Of a stretch of 64,000 nucleotides of DNA, positions 8,882-17,543 are shown one piece after another. The position numbers and the translations under genes are program-made. Within the stretch, counting starts at the first letter, position 1, and the number at the start of each line of letters is the position of its first letter. The DNA lies in assembly GCA_012839895.1 (NCBI GenBank), contig DUML01000015.1:21065-85064 (forward strand). The letters are read 5' to 3'. The notes below the pieces were generated by a model. It saw only the letters and a program-made list of their open reading frames with translations, did no database searches and was not told the origin of the DNA. This stretch comes from Peptococcaceae bacterium. Its GTDB lineage: Bacteria > Bacillota > Desulfitobacteriia > Desulfitobacteriales > Syntrophobotulaceae.

Positions 8882-9175
8882 TGTCGTACTGAACATATGC
8901 AGGCTTGAGCAACACGTCACTCTGAACATATGTTATTCATGAGCGTCATTCCTTTAAGCATCTAGTCATTCTAAGAAGTATGTCATTCTAAGCATTATGT
9001 CATTCTAAGCATTATGTCATTCTAAGCATTATGTCATTCTAAGCATTATGTCATTCTAAGCATTATGTCATTTTAAGCGTTATGTCATTCTGAGCATTAT
9101 GTCATTTTAAGCGTTATGTCATTCTGAGCATTATGTCATTTTAAGCGTTATGTCATTCTGAGTGAAACGAAGAAT
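8882..9175. repeat. 17-bp tandem-repeat array inside the gcv operon
   Basis: GTCATT recurs with an exact 17-base period at 8965, 8982, 8999, 9016, 9033, 9050, 9067, 9084, 9101, 9118, 9135 and 9152; degenerate copies extend left to 8882. Units 8982-9066 are five identical copies of GTCATTCTAAGCATTAT. From 9067 two variants alternate, GTCATTTTAAGCGTTAT and GTCATTCTGAGCATTAT, giving a 34-base higher-order unit. The last unit continues as GTCATTCTGAGTGAAACG, matching the dispersed repeat family seen elsewhere in the window. No reading frame with a ribosome site was seen in it. Confidence 0.95.
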
Positions 9176-9254
9176 CTTTCACTTGGCAAAGACCTGAATT
9201 TAGATACCTTATTTTTATATTAGATACCTTATTTCTATATATAGGCAGGTATTA

Positions 9255-10352
9255 TTATGTTTTTTTATAACGTTTTTGATAAAAAGGTTTAGGGATAATT
9301 CTGGCTTGAGGATTATTCTTGCGGATGACAATCTCGATAGTTTCCCCTTCTTGGGCGTACTGGGATTCAATTAAGGCCAGCCCTACGTTTTTCTTCAGGC
9401 TTGGTGCCAGACCTCCGGTGGTGACATGACCAATACTTTTGCCATTCTTTTGGACTTCATACTCGCTCCGGGGCAAGCCTCGCTCGATCATTTCGAAACC
9501 TACCAGTTTACGGGGAACGCCTTCCGCTTTTTGCTTGGCTAAAGCCTCTTTGCCTATAAAGTCGGCTTTGTTTAATTTAACGAACATTCCTAGCCCTGCC
9601 TCTAATGGAGTGATCTCAGGGCTAAGTTCATGGCCATAGAGAGGCAAGGCCGCTTCAAATCTTAGAGTATCTCTCGCCCCCAGGCCTATAGGTTTCAAGC
9701 CGTGTTTTTGGCCTTCTGCCAGGATCGCCTGCCAGAGTTCCGGGGCTTTGGCCGGCTCCACATAGAGCTCAAAGCCGTCTTCTCCGGTGTAGCCGGTACG
9801 TGAAACCAAAGCCGGTATACCGCTTACCGTAAGGCCAGGCAGGAAACGGAAAAACTTAACCTCATTCAAGTTAGTAGCAGTCAGGGCTTGTAGGATGGTT
9901 TGAGCCAGAGGACCCTGGAGAGCCAGCTGGGCGTATTGTTCGGAAACATCTGTGACTATAACCTGGCCTTCTTCATGTTCTTTAAGCCAGGCAAAATCCT
10001 TGGCTGTGTTGGCAGCATTGACCACCAAGAGGTAATGGTCGGGCTTATACCTGTAGACTATTAAGTCGTCGACAACTCCGCCGTCAGGATAACACATCAA
10101 AGTGTAATAGACCTGATAGTCCTGCATGGTGGAAATATCGTTGGTCAACATTTTTTGCAGAAATTTTTCGGCATCAGGCCCTTGAACAAGTATTTCACCC
10201 ATATGGGAAACATCAAAGAGGCCGGCAGCCGAGCGGACAGTCTCGTGTTCTTTCAGAATGCCTTCATATTCTACGGGTAAAGCCCAACCGCCGAAGTCAA
10301 TGATTTTTCCCCCTGCGGCCAGATGCAGGTCATAAAGTGGTGTCTTTTTCAA
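9255..10352 (-). CDS. gcvT: Glycine cleavage T protein (aminomethyltransferase)
   Basis: Transfers the methylene group from aminomethyl-GcvH to tetrahydrofolate and releases ammonia. It has 365 residues, the family norm. Characteristic segments are GGWALPVEYEGILKEHE, GLFDVSHMGE, SRTGYTGEDGFELY and GARDTLRFEAALPLYGHEL. The start is TTG at 10352, shortly after GGAGGTGG. It is the first gene of the minus-strand gcv operon, with a promoter and leader hairpins upstream (10401-10544). A repeat array separates it from gcvH. Confidence 0.96.
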   Translation of the reverse strand: MKKTPLYDLHLAAGGKIIDFGGWALPVEYEGILKEHETVRSAAGLFDVSHMGEILVQGPDAEKFLQKMLTNDISTMQDYQVYYTLMCYPDGGVVDDLIVYRYKPDHYLLVVNAANTAKDFAWLKEHEEGQVIVTDVSEQYAQLALQGPLAQTILQALTATNLNEVKFFRFLPGLTVSGIPALVSRTGYTGEDGFELYVEPAKAPELWQAILAEGQKHGLKPIGLGARDTLRFEAALPLYGHELSPEITPLEAGLGMFVKLNKADFIGKEALAKQKAEGVPRKLVGFEMIERGLPRSEYEVQKNGKSIGHVTTGGLAPSLKKNVGLALIESQYAQEGETIEIVIRKNNPQARIIPKPFYQKRYKKT

Positions 10353-10400
10353 TTATTCCACCTCCATGGTTTAGTATTTGCATTTTTTCGTAAAACCAAG

Positions 10401-10458
10401 CTTCCGGCAGTAGGAAGCAAAGAGAAAACAGAGGAGGGACTGATTTGTCTCTCCTCTG
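10401..10458 (-). promoter_or_regulatory. Leader hairpins of the gcv operon, attenuator-like
   Basis: Read on the minus strand, CAGAGGAG pairs with CTCCTCTG (10429-10458, plus three inner pairs), and is followed directly by TTTTCTCTTT. This looks like an intrinsic terminator placed before gcvT. A second small hairpin, CTTCC/GGAAG (10401-10417), follows. The expected glycine riboswitch core is not recognisable in the roughly 155-base leader. Attenuation by another mechanism is possible. Confidence 0.5.
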
Positions 10459-10515
10459 CAAGACAACTTGGGAGATATCGTTTTTAAGGCGTCGCATTTT
10501 AGCATATTATAGTTC

Positions 10516-10544
10516 ATTATAATTGTTCGATCTAAAGATGTAAA
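10516..10544 (-). promoter_or_regulatory. Sigma-A-type promoter of the gcv operon
   Basis: On the minus strand TTTACA (10544-10539) and TATAAT (10521-10516) are separated by exactly 17 bases. The -10 box is a perfect consensus. Transcription would start near 10508, giving a leader of about 155 bases before gcvT. Confidence 0.65.
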
Positions 10545-10598
10545 TAGGTTGAGAGACCACACTTTGCATTTTTATACTTATATATTAATTTTTATACC

Positions 10599-11516
10599 TT
10601 AAACATATTCTAATAAATAGATGAGTCCGGAAACGGTAAGGGCACTTAACAAGGTAGAGACAAAGACTATTTGGGAAGCATATTCCGGTTCGCTTTCAAA
10701 TTCCCTGGCGATAACCGCCATATTGACAGCGGTAGGTGTGGAAACCCCTACTATTAAACTTTTGGCCAGAATCCCCTCAATTCCCAGGAATTGAACAAGG
10801 AAGAAAGCTATGAAGGGAGCAATGATCAGCCGGAGGAAACTGGCGAGCAATATATCTTTTAACCTGGCGGTTAATTTTACTTCAGCCAGTTGAATTCCCA
10901 GGGTTATAAGGGCCATACCGATAAAGGCGTTGGCGATATTATCCAGGGGAATCAAGAGAAATTGGGGAATGACAAAATTAGTAGACTTTACAATGACTAC
11001 GAGGATTAAGACATAAATTGCGGGCATTAAGAGCATATTTTTTAGGGCTTGTCTATTATTTGTCTTCCCGGAAGAAGCTTGAAAAACACCAAAAGTATTT
11101 CCTAAGACTGTTTGAATTAAGATTATAAATATTTGGGCGGCAGTGGTCAGCGGATTATGAAAGGTAATTTCTATCAGGGGCAGTCCGTAATTTGCAGCAT
11201 TAAAAAACAAGAGGGAATTAACAAAGATTTTTTTTATCCCTCGTGGATAATGGAGCAGGCGGGAAACTAATTCCCCTAAAAGAAACATTATTATTAATAA
11301 AGCTATTAGAAAAATAAAGACTGTACGAAACAATTCCCAGGTTGCTTCGGTATAATAGATCTTGGTGAAAATGATGGCTGGCGTAAGGATGTAAAGATTT
11401 ATTTTCGTAAAAGTACGAATATCCAGTTTCAGTTTTTTTTGCGCAATGAATCCTACCGCAATCAATATAAAAATAGGGAGTATAATATTTGTTATAATAC
11501 TTAGAAATGTAAACAT
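10599..11516 (-). CDS. AEC-family transporter (auxin efflux carrier type)
   Basis: Integral membrane protein of 305 residues with about ten hydrophobic helices, starting MFTFLSIITNIILPIFILIA. Members of this family export or exchange organic acids such as malate or malonate; the substrate cannot be read from sequence. The segments NAANYGLPLIE and STPTAVNMAVIA, with a helix-breaking Pro/Asn, are typical of the two inverted halves. The start is ATG 11516 with GGAGTAGGGG upstream. It lies downstream of rqcH on the same strand with a 133-base gap, so it could be co-transcribed. Confidence 0.82.
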   Translation of the reverse strand: MFTFLSIITNIILPIFILIAVGFIAQKKLKLDIRTFTKINLYILTPAIIFTKIYYTEATWELFRTVFIFLIALLIIMFLLGELVSRLLHYPRGIKKIFVNSLLFFNAANYGLPLIEITFHNPLTTAAQIFIILIQTVLGNTFGVFQASSGKTNNRQALKNMLLMPAIYVLILVVIVKSTNFVIPQFLLIPLDNIANAFIGMALITLGIQLAEVKLTARLKDILLASFLRLIIAPFIAFFLVQFLGIEGILAKSLIVGVSTPTAVNMAVIAREFESEPEYASQIVFVSTLLSALTVSGLIYLLEYV

Positions 11517-11649
11517 GGCCCCTACTCCGTCTTTTTCTTTCTGAGCTTTTGGTATTCAATTTAAATATAACATAAATATTTTAACTTAGAAAATATAGAA
11601 GATAATTGCGGTTAATTGTGGAAGTTTTCTAAATATTACAGGATAGTTT

Positions 11650-13497
11650 TTATTCAGTTTCTTCTGTGGCCAGCAAGCGTTCAATATTTTCTTTAGTCGG
11701 AGTAATAACCAGGGACCAGTGCTGGTCGTATACCACCATCCCCGGCTTTGCTCCCCGGGGTTTTTTAATATGTTTGACGTGGGTATAATCAACCGGGATT
11801 TGAGATGACCCTCGGGCTTGGCTGAAGTAAGCGGCTAGTGTGGCTGCGTCTTCCAAAGTGGAGTCATCCGGAAACTCCTGTTTATCCCCTAAAGGGACAA
11901 TAACATGCGAACCGGGTATGTTTTTGACATGCAGCCACAGGTCTGTCGGTTTGGCTTCCCGCCAAGTCAGGCGGTCATTTTGCCTGTTATTGCGCCCCAC
12001 AATAATGGGGCAGCCGGTTTTGGAGAAATAGACATGAGGCCGGGACTGTTTATCTTGCTCTTTTCTCTTAGCAGAAGCTTTGCTCGGGGAAGTTTTTTTG
12101 GTTGCCAGTTCGGCTAAACCTTTGCGCCGGGCATGCTTGCCGGAGATATACCCTTGGTCAATCAATTCCTGGTGAATTTCTTTTAATTCTTGGTTGGTGG
12201 CAGCTTGTTCAATGCTTAGAGCCAGGCTTTGCAGGTAAGCAATTTCTTCTCTCGCTGCTTCTAACATTGGTTCTGTATTACGGATAGTGGATTTGGCTTT
12301 ATTGTAGAGCTTAAAGTAGCGTTGGGCATTTTCAATCCCGTTTAAATTCGGTTCCAGGGCAATTGTCAGTGGTTTGAAATCAGGGTCAGTATAATCCTCC
12401 ACCGTAATTTCTTTCATCCCGGGGGAGAGTTTATAAAGATTAGCCGTTAAAAGTTCACCATATTTTTGGTAGCCCAGTCCTTTGGCCGCTTTAGTTAATG
12501 CGCTCTCATATATTTGGCACTTTTTGCTGACCTGGTTAAGGTGTTCGTTGATCACTTTGCTTAGAGAGCCCCGGATGGCTTCCGTGTTGTTATAGTTGGT
12601 TTTGGCCTCATAAAAAAGGTTGACGGCCTCATTCAGGGTTTGTGTTTGCTGCCTGGCTAAACCCAAATATTGTTCATAGGGTTCAAAAGTAAAAGCCAGC
12701 GGTAGGTTAGATTGTTTCGGGGATTGATAATAAACACAGGGATTAAGCACGGCGCTGTCTTTCTGGAGCAGAAAATGAGCATAGGCTTGGAAGAGGCGGC
12801 TTAAATCTATTTCTCCGCAGGTATCCAGGATGGCATCCGGTTCCAGACCTGCTCTCAGCGCAATTTCCCTGGCCAACTCCGGGCTGAGCCCGTTAAACAA
12901 GTCCAATAAAGCCTCGCTTACTTTTCTATTGAAGTTATATTGGAGAAGATGGCTAATCCATTGTTCTTCATTGGCTATTGGCTCTATTTTGTTTTGTGAA
13001 GGAGGGGCTATGTAGGGTTTACCCGGAAGAACTTCCCGGTGCCGGCTTAAAACATGGGAATAGCGTCTAAGCCCGTCAAGAATAGTGTTGGTCTGAGGGT
13101 CTACAAGAATTAGGTTGCTGTGTTTGCCCATTATTTCCAGTAGCAAATAATAATCTTGCAAGTCACCCCTTTCGTTGTAATTTTGAATGGTAATTTTCAC
13201 TATGCGTTCCAACCCGATTTGCCGGATTCCGGTAATCTTGCCGCTTTCCAAATGCTTGCGCAAGATCATGCAAAACATAGGGGGAGAAACCGGGTTGTCT
13301 TTGCTCTTTTCCGTAAGATGGATTCTGGCAGCTGTGCTGCCGGCGTTTAAGAGCAAACGGAAGTTCCGTCCGGCACTTCTTAAGAGCAAGTGGACTTCTT
13401 CTTTTTCCGGTTGTTGAATTTTGTCAATGCGGGTGCCGATGATCAGCGGTTCCAGTTCTCGAATTAGATGGTAGAGGGTAATGCTGTCCAAAGCCAT
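11650..13497 (-). CDS. rqcH: RqcH/NFACT ribosome-quality-control protein
   Basis: Homologue of bacterial RqcH (YloA, also described as FbpA/FpbA-like), which binds stalled 50S-peptidyl-tRNA and adds C-terminal alanine tails. It has 615 residues. The N-terminal NFACT-N domain begins MALDSITLYHLIRELEPLI and includes ILDGLRRYSH; a helical coiled-coil region covers about 270-440; the NFACT-R domain near 490-590 contains HVYFSKTGCPIIVGRNN and DLWLHVKNIPGSH. The ATG follows AAGGAGAGG. It is divergent from the Ca2+ ATPase gene; in B. subtilis yloA is also next to yloB and yloC. Confidence 0.93.
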   Translation of the reverse strand: MALDSITLYHLIRELEPLIIGTRIDKIQQPEKEEVHLLLRSAGRNFRLLLNAGSTAARIHLTEKSKDNPVSPPMFCMILRKHLESGKITGIRQIGLERIVKITIQNYNERGDLQDYYLLLEIMGKHSNLILVDPQTNTILDGLRRYSHVLSRHREVLPGKPYIAPPSQNKIEPIANEEQWISHLLQYNFNRKVSEALLDLFNGLSPELAREIALRAGLEPDAILDTCGEIDLSRLFQAYAHFLLQKDSAVLNPCVYYQSPKQSNLPLAFTFEPYEQYLGLARQQTQTLNEAVNLFYEAKTNYNNTEAIRGSLSKVINEHLNQVSKKCQIYESALTKAAKGLGYQKYGELLTANLYKLSPGMKEITVEDYTDPDFKPLTIALEPNLNGIENAQRYFKLYNKAKSTIRNTEPMLEAAREEIAYLQSLALSIEQAATNQELKEIHQELIDQGYISGKHARRKGLAELATKKTSPSKASAKRKEQDKQSRPHVYFSKTGCPIIVGRNNRQNDRLTWREAKPTDLWLHVKNIPGSHVIVPLGDKQEFPDDSTLEDAATLAAYFSQARGSSQIPVDYTHVKHIKKPRGAKPGMVVYDQHWSLVITPTKENIERLLATEETE

Positions 13498-13553
13498 AAT
13501 TTAAGCCTCTCCTTGTTTAAGTCTCATTACAGTATACCATAGCGTTGTTAAAA

Positions 13554-13590
13554 CCTTAAGGTGAAAGGTCTTAAGGCTTTTTTGTTTTTT
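13554..13590 (+). terminator. Terminator-like hairpin in the divergent rqcH/ATPase gap
   Basis: CCTTAAG (13554-13560) pairs with CTTAAGG (13570-13576) and is followed by a T-rich run (13578-13590) on the plus strand. Both flanking genes point away, so no upstream plus-strand gene ends here. It may be a leader attenuator of the ATPase gene or may stop antisense transcription. Confidence 0.45.
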
Positions 13591-13725
13591 TAAACATCAT
13601 CAAAGAGTAATTTTTTGGGGACAGGCTGAATAGCATGTACAAAAGATTATTTTATAGAATGCTTTGGGATTTTTTCCAAAGCTTTTCAACTTAAGGTTAA
13701 GGAAGAATAAAAAGGAGGAACAGGC

Positions 13726-16467
13726 ATGCAAGGGCACATATGGCATATCTTAACCGGAGAGGAAGTTTGCAAAGGATTGCATGTTGACCCGGAAAAAGGG
13801 CTTAGTGATAAAGAAATAAACCGTCGCCTATTGGAATTCGGTCATAATACACTGGCCGTCAAAAAAGGGGTAAATCCGGTTTTCTTGTTTTTAGGTCAGT
13901 TTAAAGACTTCATGGTAATGGTATTAATGATTGCTACCTTGATTTCCGGGCTTTTGGGCGAAATTGCCGACGCTGTTACTATCCTGGCCATTATTTTAAT
14001 CAATTCTGTTCTTGGCTTCATCCAGGAGTACAAGGCCGAGAGATCAATGGAAGCGTTGCGAACGCTGGCAGCTCCGGAGGCAACGGTTCTGCGCAATGGG
14101 GACATAACAAAGATTCCGGCTTCGGAACTTGTTCCCGGGGATATTGTCATGGTCGAAGCGGGGGACAGGATCCCCGCCGATCTTCGCTGGTTGAAAGCAA
14201 TTAATATTAGGGTGGAAGAATCGGCCTTGACCGGTGAGTCCCAGCCTGTGGCTAAAACGGACCAGGCTCTTGAGGATGAATATCTCCCCATCGCCGATCG
14301 TAAAAACATGGGTTATATGGGGACAGTTGTGGTTAATGGGCGGGGTATAGGAGTGGTGGTCGCTACAGGGATGGCTACGGAAATGGGGATTATCGCCGGC
14401 ATGATCCAGGAAGTTAAAGATGAAGAGACTCCCTTACAACGCCGGCTAGCCCAGCTGGGGAAATACTTGGTCGCCTTATGTTTAGCTGTTTGCTTGGTAG
14501 TGGTTATAACGGGTCTCTTGCAAGGGGAAAGCTTCACTAAAATGTTCTTTACCGGGGTGTCCTTGGCTGTCGCCGCTATCCCTGAGGGTTTGCCTGCTAT
14601 TGTTACTGTAGCTTTAGCTATCGGAGTGCAGCGGATGGTTAAACGCAATGCCATCATCCGTAAGCTCCCGGCAGTGGAAACTTTAGGTTGCGCTACGGTG
14701 ATTTGCTCCGATAAAACTGGGACTTTAACTCAAAACGAGATGACAGTAAGGAGAATTTACTGTGACGGGCAAATAATTACGGTTAGCGGCCAAGGTTATG
14801 ATCCCAAAGGGGATTACCACGGGGCGGATCCATATAATGATAAAGGTGTTTTAAGGGAACTGCTGAAATGTGCTGCTCTTTGCAATAATGCAGTTCTGAC
14901 TAAAAGGGGCTTAAGGGTTCCGGGGCTATTCCGGGGAAGGAGCCAAGACAAGGTCTGGAGTATTGACGGCGACCCCACGGAAGGAGCATTGCTTGTGGCT
15001 GCGGCCAAAGCCGGATTATGGCGGGAAGGATTGGAACGCAAAGAACAAAGGATAGCGGAAATACCTTTTACTTCGGAACGCAAAATGATGTCGGTTATTT
15101 ATAAAGGAAAGCAAGGTTATAAAGCTTATATTAAAGGTGCTCCGGATGTGATCTTGCCTTTGTGTACCCAGGAATTAACTGCCCAGGGGGTTGTGGATCT
15201 AACAGCGGAAAGGAGAAAACAAATTCTTTTTATAAATGATGAAATGGCTAATCACGCCCTCAGAGTCTTGGCTTTAGCGGTTAAAAATGTTTCCCCCGGC
15301 GAACAGAACGGCCAGGTAGAGAAAAACTTAATTTTTGTCGGCTTGATGGGAATGATTGATCCTCCCCGTCCCAGTGCCATTAAAGCCATAAAAGTTTGCC
15401 AAGCAGCCGGAATTAAACCTGTGATGATTACCGGAGACCATAAGCTGACTGCCCAGGCTATTGCCAGGGAATTGGGTATTCTTAAAGGGCGGAATCAACT
15501 GGTGGTCACAGGTCCGGAACTAGACAGGATGACAGATGAGGATTTGGAAAAATGCGTTATGGATATTTCGGTTTTTGCCAGGGTGGCACCGAGGGATAAA
15601 CTGAGGATTGTCAGGGCTTTAAAAAAGAAAGGGCAAATTGTAGCCATGACCGGCGACGGAGTCAATGACGCGCCGGCGGTGAAAGAAGCGGATATTGGCG
15701 TAGCTATGGGCCAGACGGGGACGGATGTTACCAAGGAAGCTTCAGCGATGATTATTGCTGATGACAATTTTGCAACCATTGTAGCCGCCGTTGAAGAAGG
15801 CAGAGGAATCTATGATAATATCCGGAAATTTATCCGTTATCTTTTATCTTGTAATCTGGGAGAAGTACTTACCATGTTTTTAGGCACATTGGTCGGCCTA
15901 CCGCTGCCTTTGCTGCCGATCCAGATTCTGTGGGTCAACCTTGTAACGGACGGCCTGCCGGCTATGGCTTTAGGGGTGGACGGTACTGAGCCGGATATTA
16001 TGAAAAGAAGCCCCCGGGAGCCCAATGAGAATGTTTTTGCCCGGGGTTTAGGTCGGAAAATCTTAATTAGAGGCAGTATGATCGGAGTGGGAACTCTCTT
16101 GGTTTTCGTTTTAGGCTTATGGTATGGAGTAGGACTCTTGGCAGCCCGGACCATGGCTTTTACCACTTTGGTCTTTTCCCAGCTTTTCCACGTTTTTGAC
16201 TGTAAATCTGAGCAGCGGGGGATTTTTGAAGTCGGGCTCTTTTCCAATCCGTTCTTAGTTCTTGCGGTTATGGTCTCAACTCTCATGCAATTAAGTGTTA
16301 TTTACTTGCCTTTTATGCAAAATATTTTCAAGACAACGGCTCTAGTTGGTTGGCAATGGCTTTTGATATTGGCCGTAGCAGGCGGGCCGACTATCATTAT
16401 TGGTTTTCTAAGGCTCTTGCGTAAAAACCTGCGACGGAAGAAACACTTGGCCTTGGCCAGGCGTTAA
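13726..16467 (+). CDS. P-type Ca2+-transporting ATPase (SERCA/YloB type)
   Basis: ATP-driven cation pump of 913 residues. The phosphorylation motif is SDKTGTLTQ with Asp329; TGES, MTGDGVNDAPA and the hinge are also present. Helix M4 carries IPEGLP (residues 285-290) and M6 carries NLVTDGLPAMALG, the calcium-site signatures of SERCA-like pumps, so Ca2+ is the likely substrate. About ten membrane helices are seen in the usual 2+2+6 arrangement. The ribosome site AAAAAGGAGG precedes the ATG. Its position beside rqcH and before the yicC-remA-gmk block parallels yloB in B. subtilis. Confidence 0.94.
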   Translation: MQGHIWHILTGEEVCKGLHVDPEKGLSDKEINRRLLEFGHNTLAVKKGVNPVFLFLGQFKDFMVMVLMIATLISGLLGEIADAVTILAIILINSVLGFIQEYKAERSMEALRTLAAPEATVLRNGDITKIPASELVPGDIVMVEAGDRIPADLRWLKAINIRVEESALTGESQPVAKTDQALEDEYLPIADRKNMGYMGTVVVNGRGIGVVVATGMATEMGIIAGMIQEVKDEETPLQRRLAQLGKYLVALCLAVCLVVVITGLLQGESFTKMFFTGVSLAVAAIPEGLPAIVTVALAIGVQRMVKRNAIIRKLPAVETLGCATVICSDKTGTLTQNEMTVRRIYCDGQIITVSGQGYDPKGDYHGADPYNDKGVLRELLKCAALCNNAVLTKRGLRVPGLFRGRSQDKVWSIDGDPTEGALLVAAAKAGLWREGLERKEQRIAEIPFTSERKMMSVIYKGKQGYKAYIKGAPDVILPLCTQELTAQGVVDLTAERRKQILFINDEMANHALRVLALAVKNVSPGEQNGQVEKNLIFVGLMGMIDPPRPSAIKAIKVCQAAGIKPVMITGDHKLTAQAIARELGILKGRNQLVVTGPELDRMTDEDLEKCVMDISVFARVAPRDKLRIVRALKKKGQIVAMTGDGVNDAPAVKEADIGVAMGQTGTDVTKEASAMIIADDNFATIVAAVEEGRGIYDNIRKFIRYLLSCNLGEVLTMFLGTLVGLPLPLLPIQILWVNLVTDGLPAMALGVDGTEPDIMKRSPREPNENVFARGLGRKILIRGSMIGVGTLLVFVLGLWYGVGLLAARTMAFTTLVFSQLFHVFDCKSEQRGIFEVGLFSNPFLVLAVMVSTLMQLSVIYLPFMQNIFKTTALVGWQWLLILAVAGGPTIIIGFLRLLRKNLRRKKHLALARR

Positions 16468-16595
16468 CTTCAGAGCAAATAGTTGACCCCTTCCGGTTAG
16501 CATAGTATTCTTTAAGGAAAAGGTGTTTTAGTAGCCGTAGACCTTGTTGATTAGATAATCAGGCTGGGCAAGGAACGATGGAAGGGGGGAAACTT

Positions 16596-17441
16596 GTGGA
16601 TTTTATAAAAATGCATGGTCTGGGGAATGATTTTATTTGCCTGGATCATTTTGTTTTTCCGTCTGAGATGGATTATGGGGAACTGGCCCGTCGACTTTGC
16701 CACAGGCAATTTGGTATAGGAGCGGACGGACTTATTGTTGTTCTACCTTCCTCGCAAGCTGATGCCAGAATGCGAATTTTTAATCCGGACGGTTCTGAAC
16801 CGGAAATGTGCGGGAATGGGATCCGTTGTTTTGCCCGGTATATTTATGATGCCGGCTATGTGCCAAAAGAGGAGCTTAGTGTTGAGACTTTAGCGGGAAT
16901 TCTGACCGTAAAGCTTAAACTGGAAGGGAAAAAAGTACAGTGTGTAACAGTTAATATGGGGGAACCTTGCCTTGATCCGGCAAAAATCCCGGTCTTGACG
17001 GGAAGCGCTTTGGCAGTAGAGAAGGAAATTGAGGTAGCCGGCCGTAAATTGACTTTTACCGGCGTATCCATGGGCAATCCTCATTGTGTTGTATTCGTGA
17101 AAGACTTTGCCCAGCTGGACTTTAAAACTCTGGGGCCCGCTTTAGAAAACCATAGCCTTTTTCCTAAGAAAACCAATGTGGAATTTACCAGGGTGGATAA
17201 CCGGCGGGAAATTACCGTTAAAGTCTGGGAAAGAGGAGCCGGACCAACTTTAGCTTGCGGTACCGGAGCTTGTGCCGCCGTCGTGGCTGCGGTTCTGGAA
17301 GGTCGTACAGAAAGAGAAGTTACTGTTCATCTTCCCGGTGGAGATTTACAAATAGTATGGGGAGAGAATAATCAAGTTTTGATGACCGGACCGGCTGTTT
17401 ATGTTTTTCGGGGCAGTCTGATTAATGATCGTTTTCAGTAA
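16596..17441 (+). CDS. dapF: Diaminopimelate epimerase
   Basis: Converts LL- to meso-diaminopimelate for lysine and peptidoglycan. I choose GTG 16596, giving MDFIKMHGLGNDF, the standard family N-terminus, with AGGGGGG about eight bases upstream. An in-frame ATG at 16578 would put that ribosome site inside the gene. With this start the protein has 281 residues. The two catalytic cysteines are Cys72 in PEMCGNGIRC and the one in LACGTGACAA. dapL follows about 100 bases downstream; it makes the substrate of this enzyme. Confidence 0.96.
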   Translation: MDFIKMHGLGNDFICLDHFVFPSEMDYGELARRLCHRQFGIGADGLIVVLPSSQADARMRIFNPDGSEPEMCGNGIRCFARYIYDAGYVPKEELSVETLAGILTVKLKLEGKKVQCVTVNMGEPCLDPAKIPVLTGSALAVEKEIEVAGRKLTFTGVSMGNPHCVVFVKDFAQLDFKTLGPALENHSLFPKKTNVEFTRVDNRREITVKVWERGAGPTLACGTGACAAVVAAVLEGRTEREVTVHLPGGDLQIVWGENNQVLMTGPAVYVFRGSLINDRFQ

Positions 17442-17543
17442 CATGGTCGCATACCAAGAGTTGAAGCATTAGGAAGGGCAATTATTGTTAGGTAATTATT
17501 ATAGTTTTTTAAGGTTTATTTTTAAGGAGGATTCAGGAATAAT

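Noticed and set aside
8882..9175. CRISPR-like array
   Set aside because: The period is 17 bases with no spacers, and units are nearly identical throughout. There are no cas genes, so it is a simple tandem repeat.
9255..10598. Glycine riboswitch before gcvT
   Set aside because: The conserved glycine-aptamer core is not recognisable in the leader; only a promoter and hairpins are supported.
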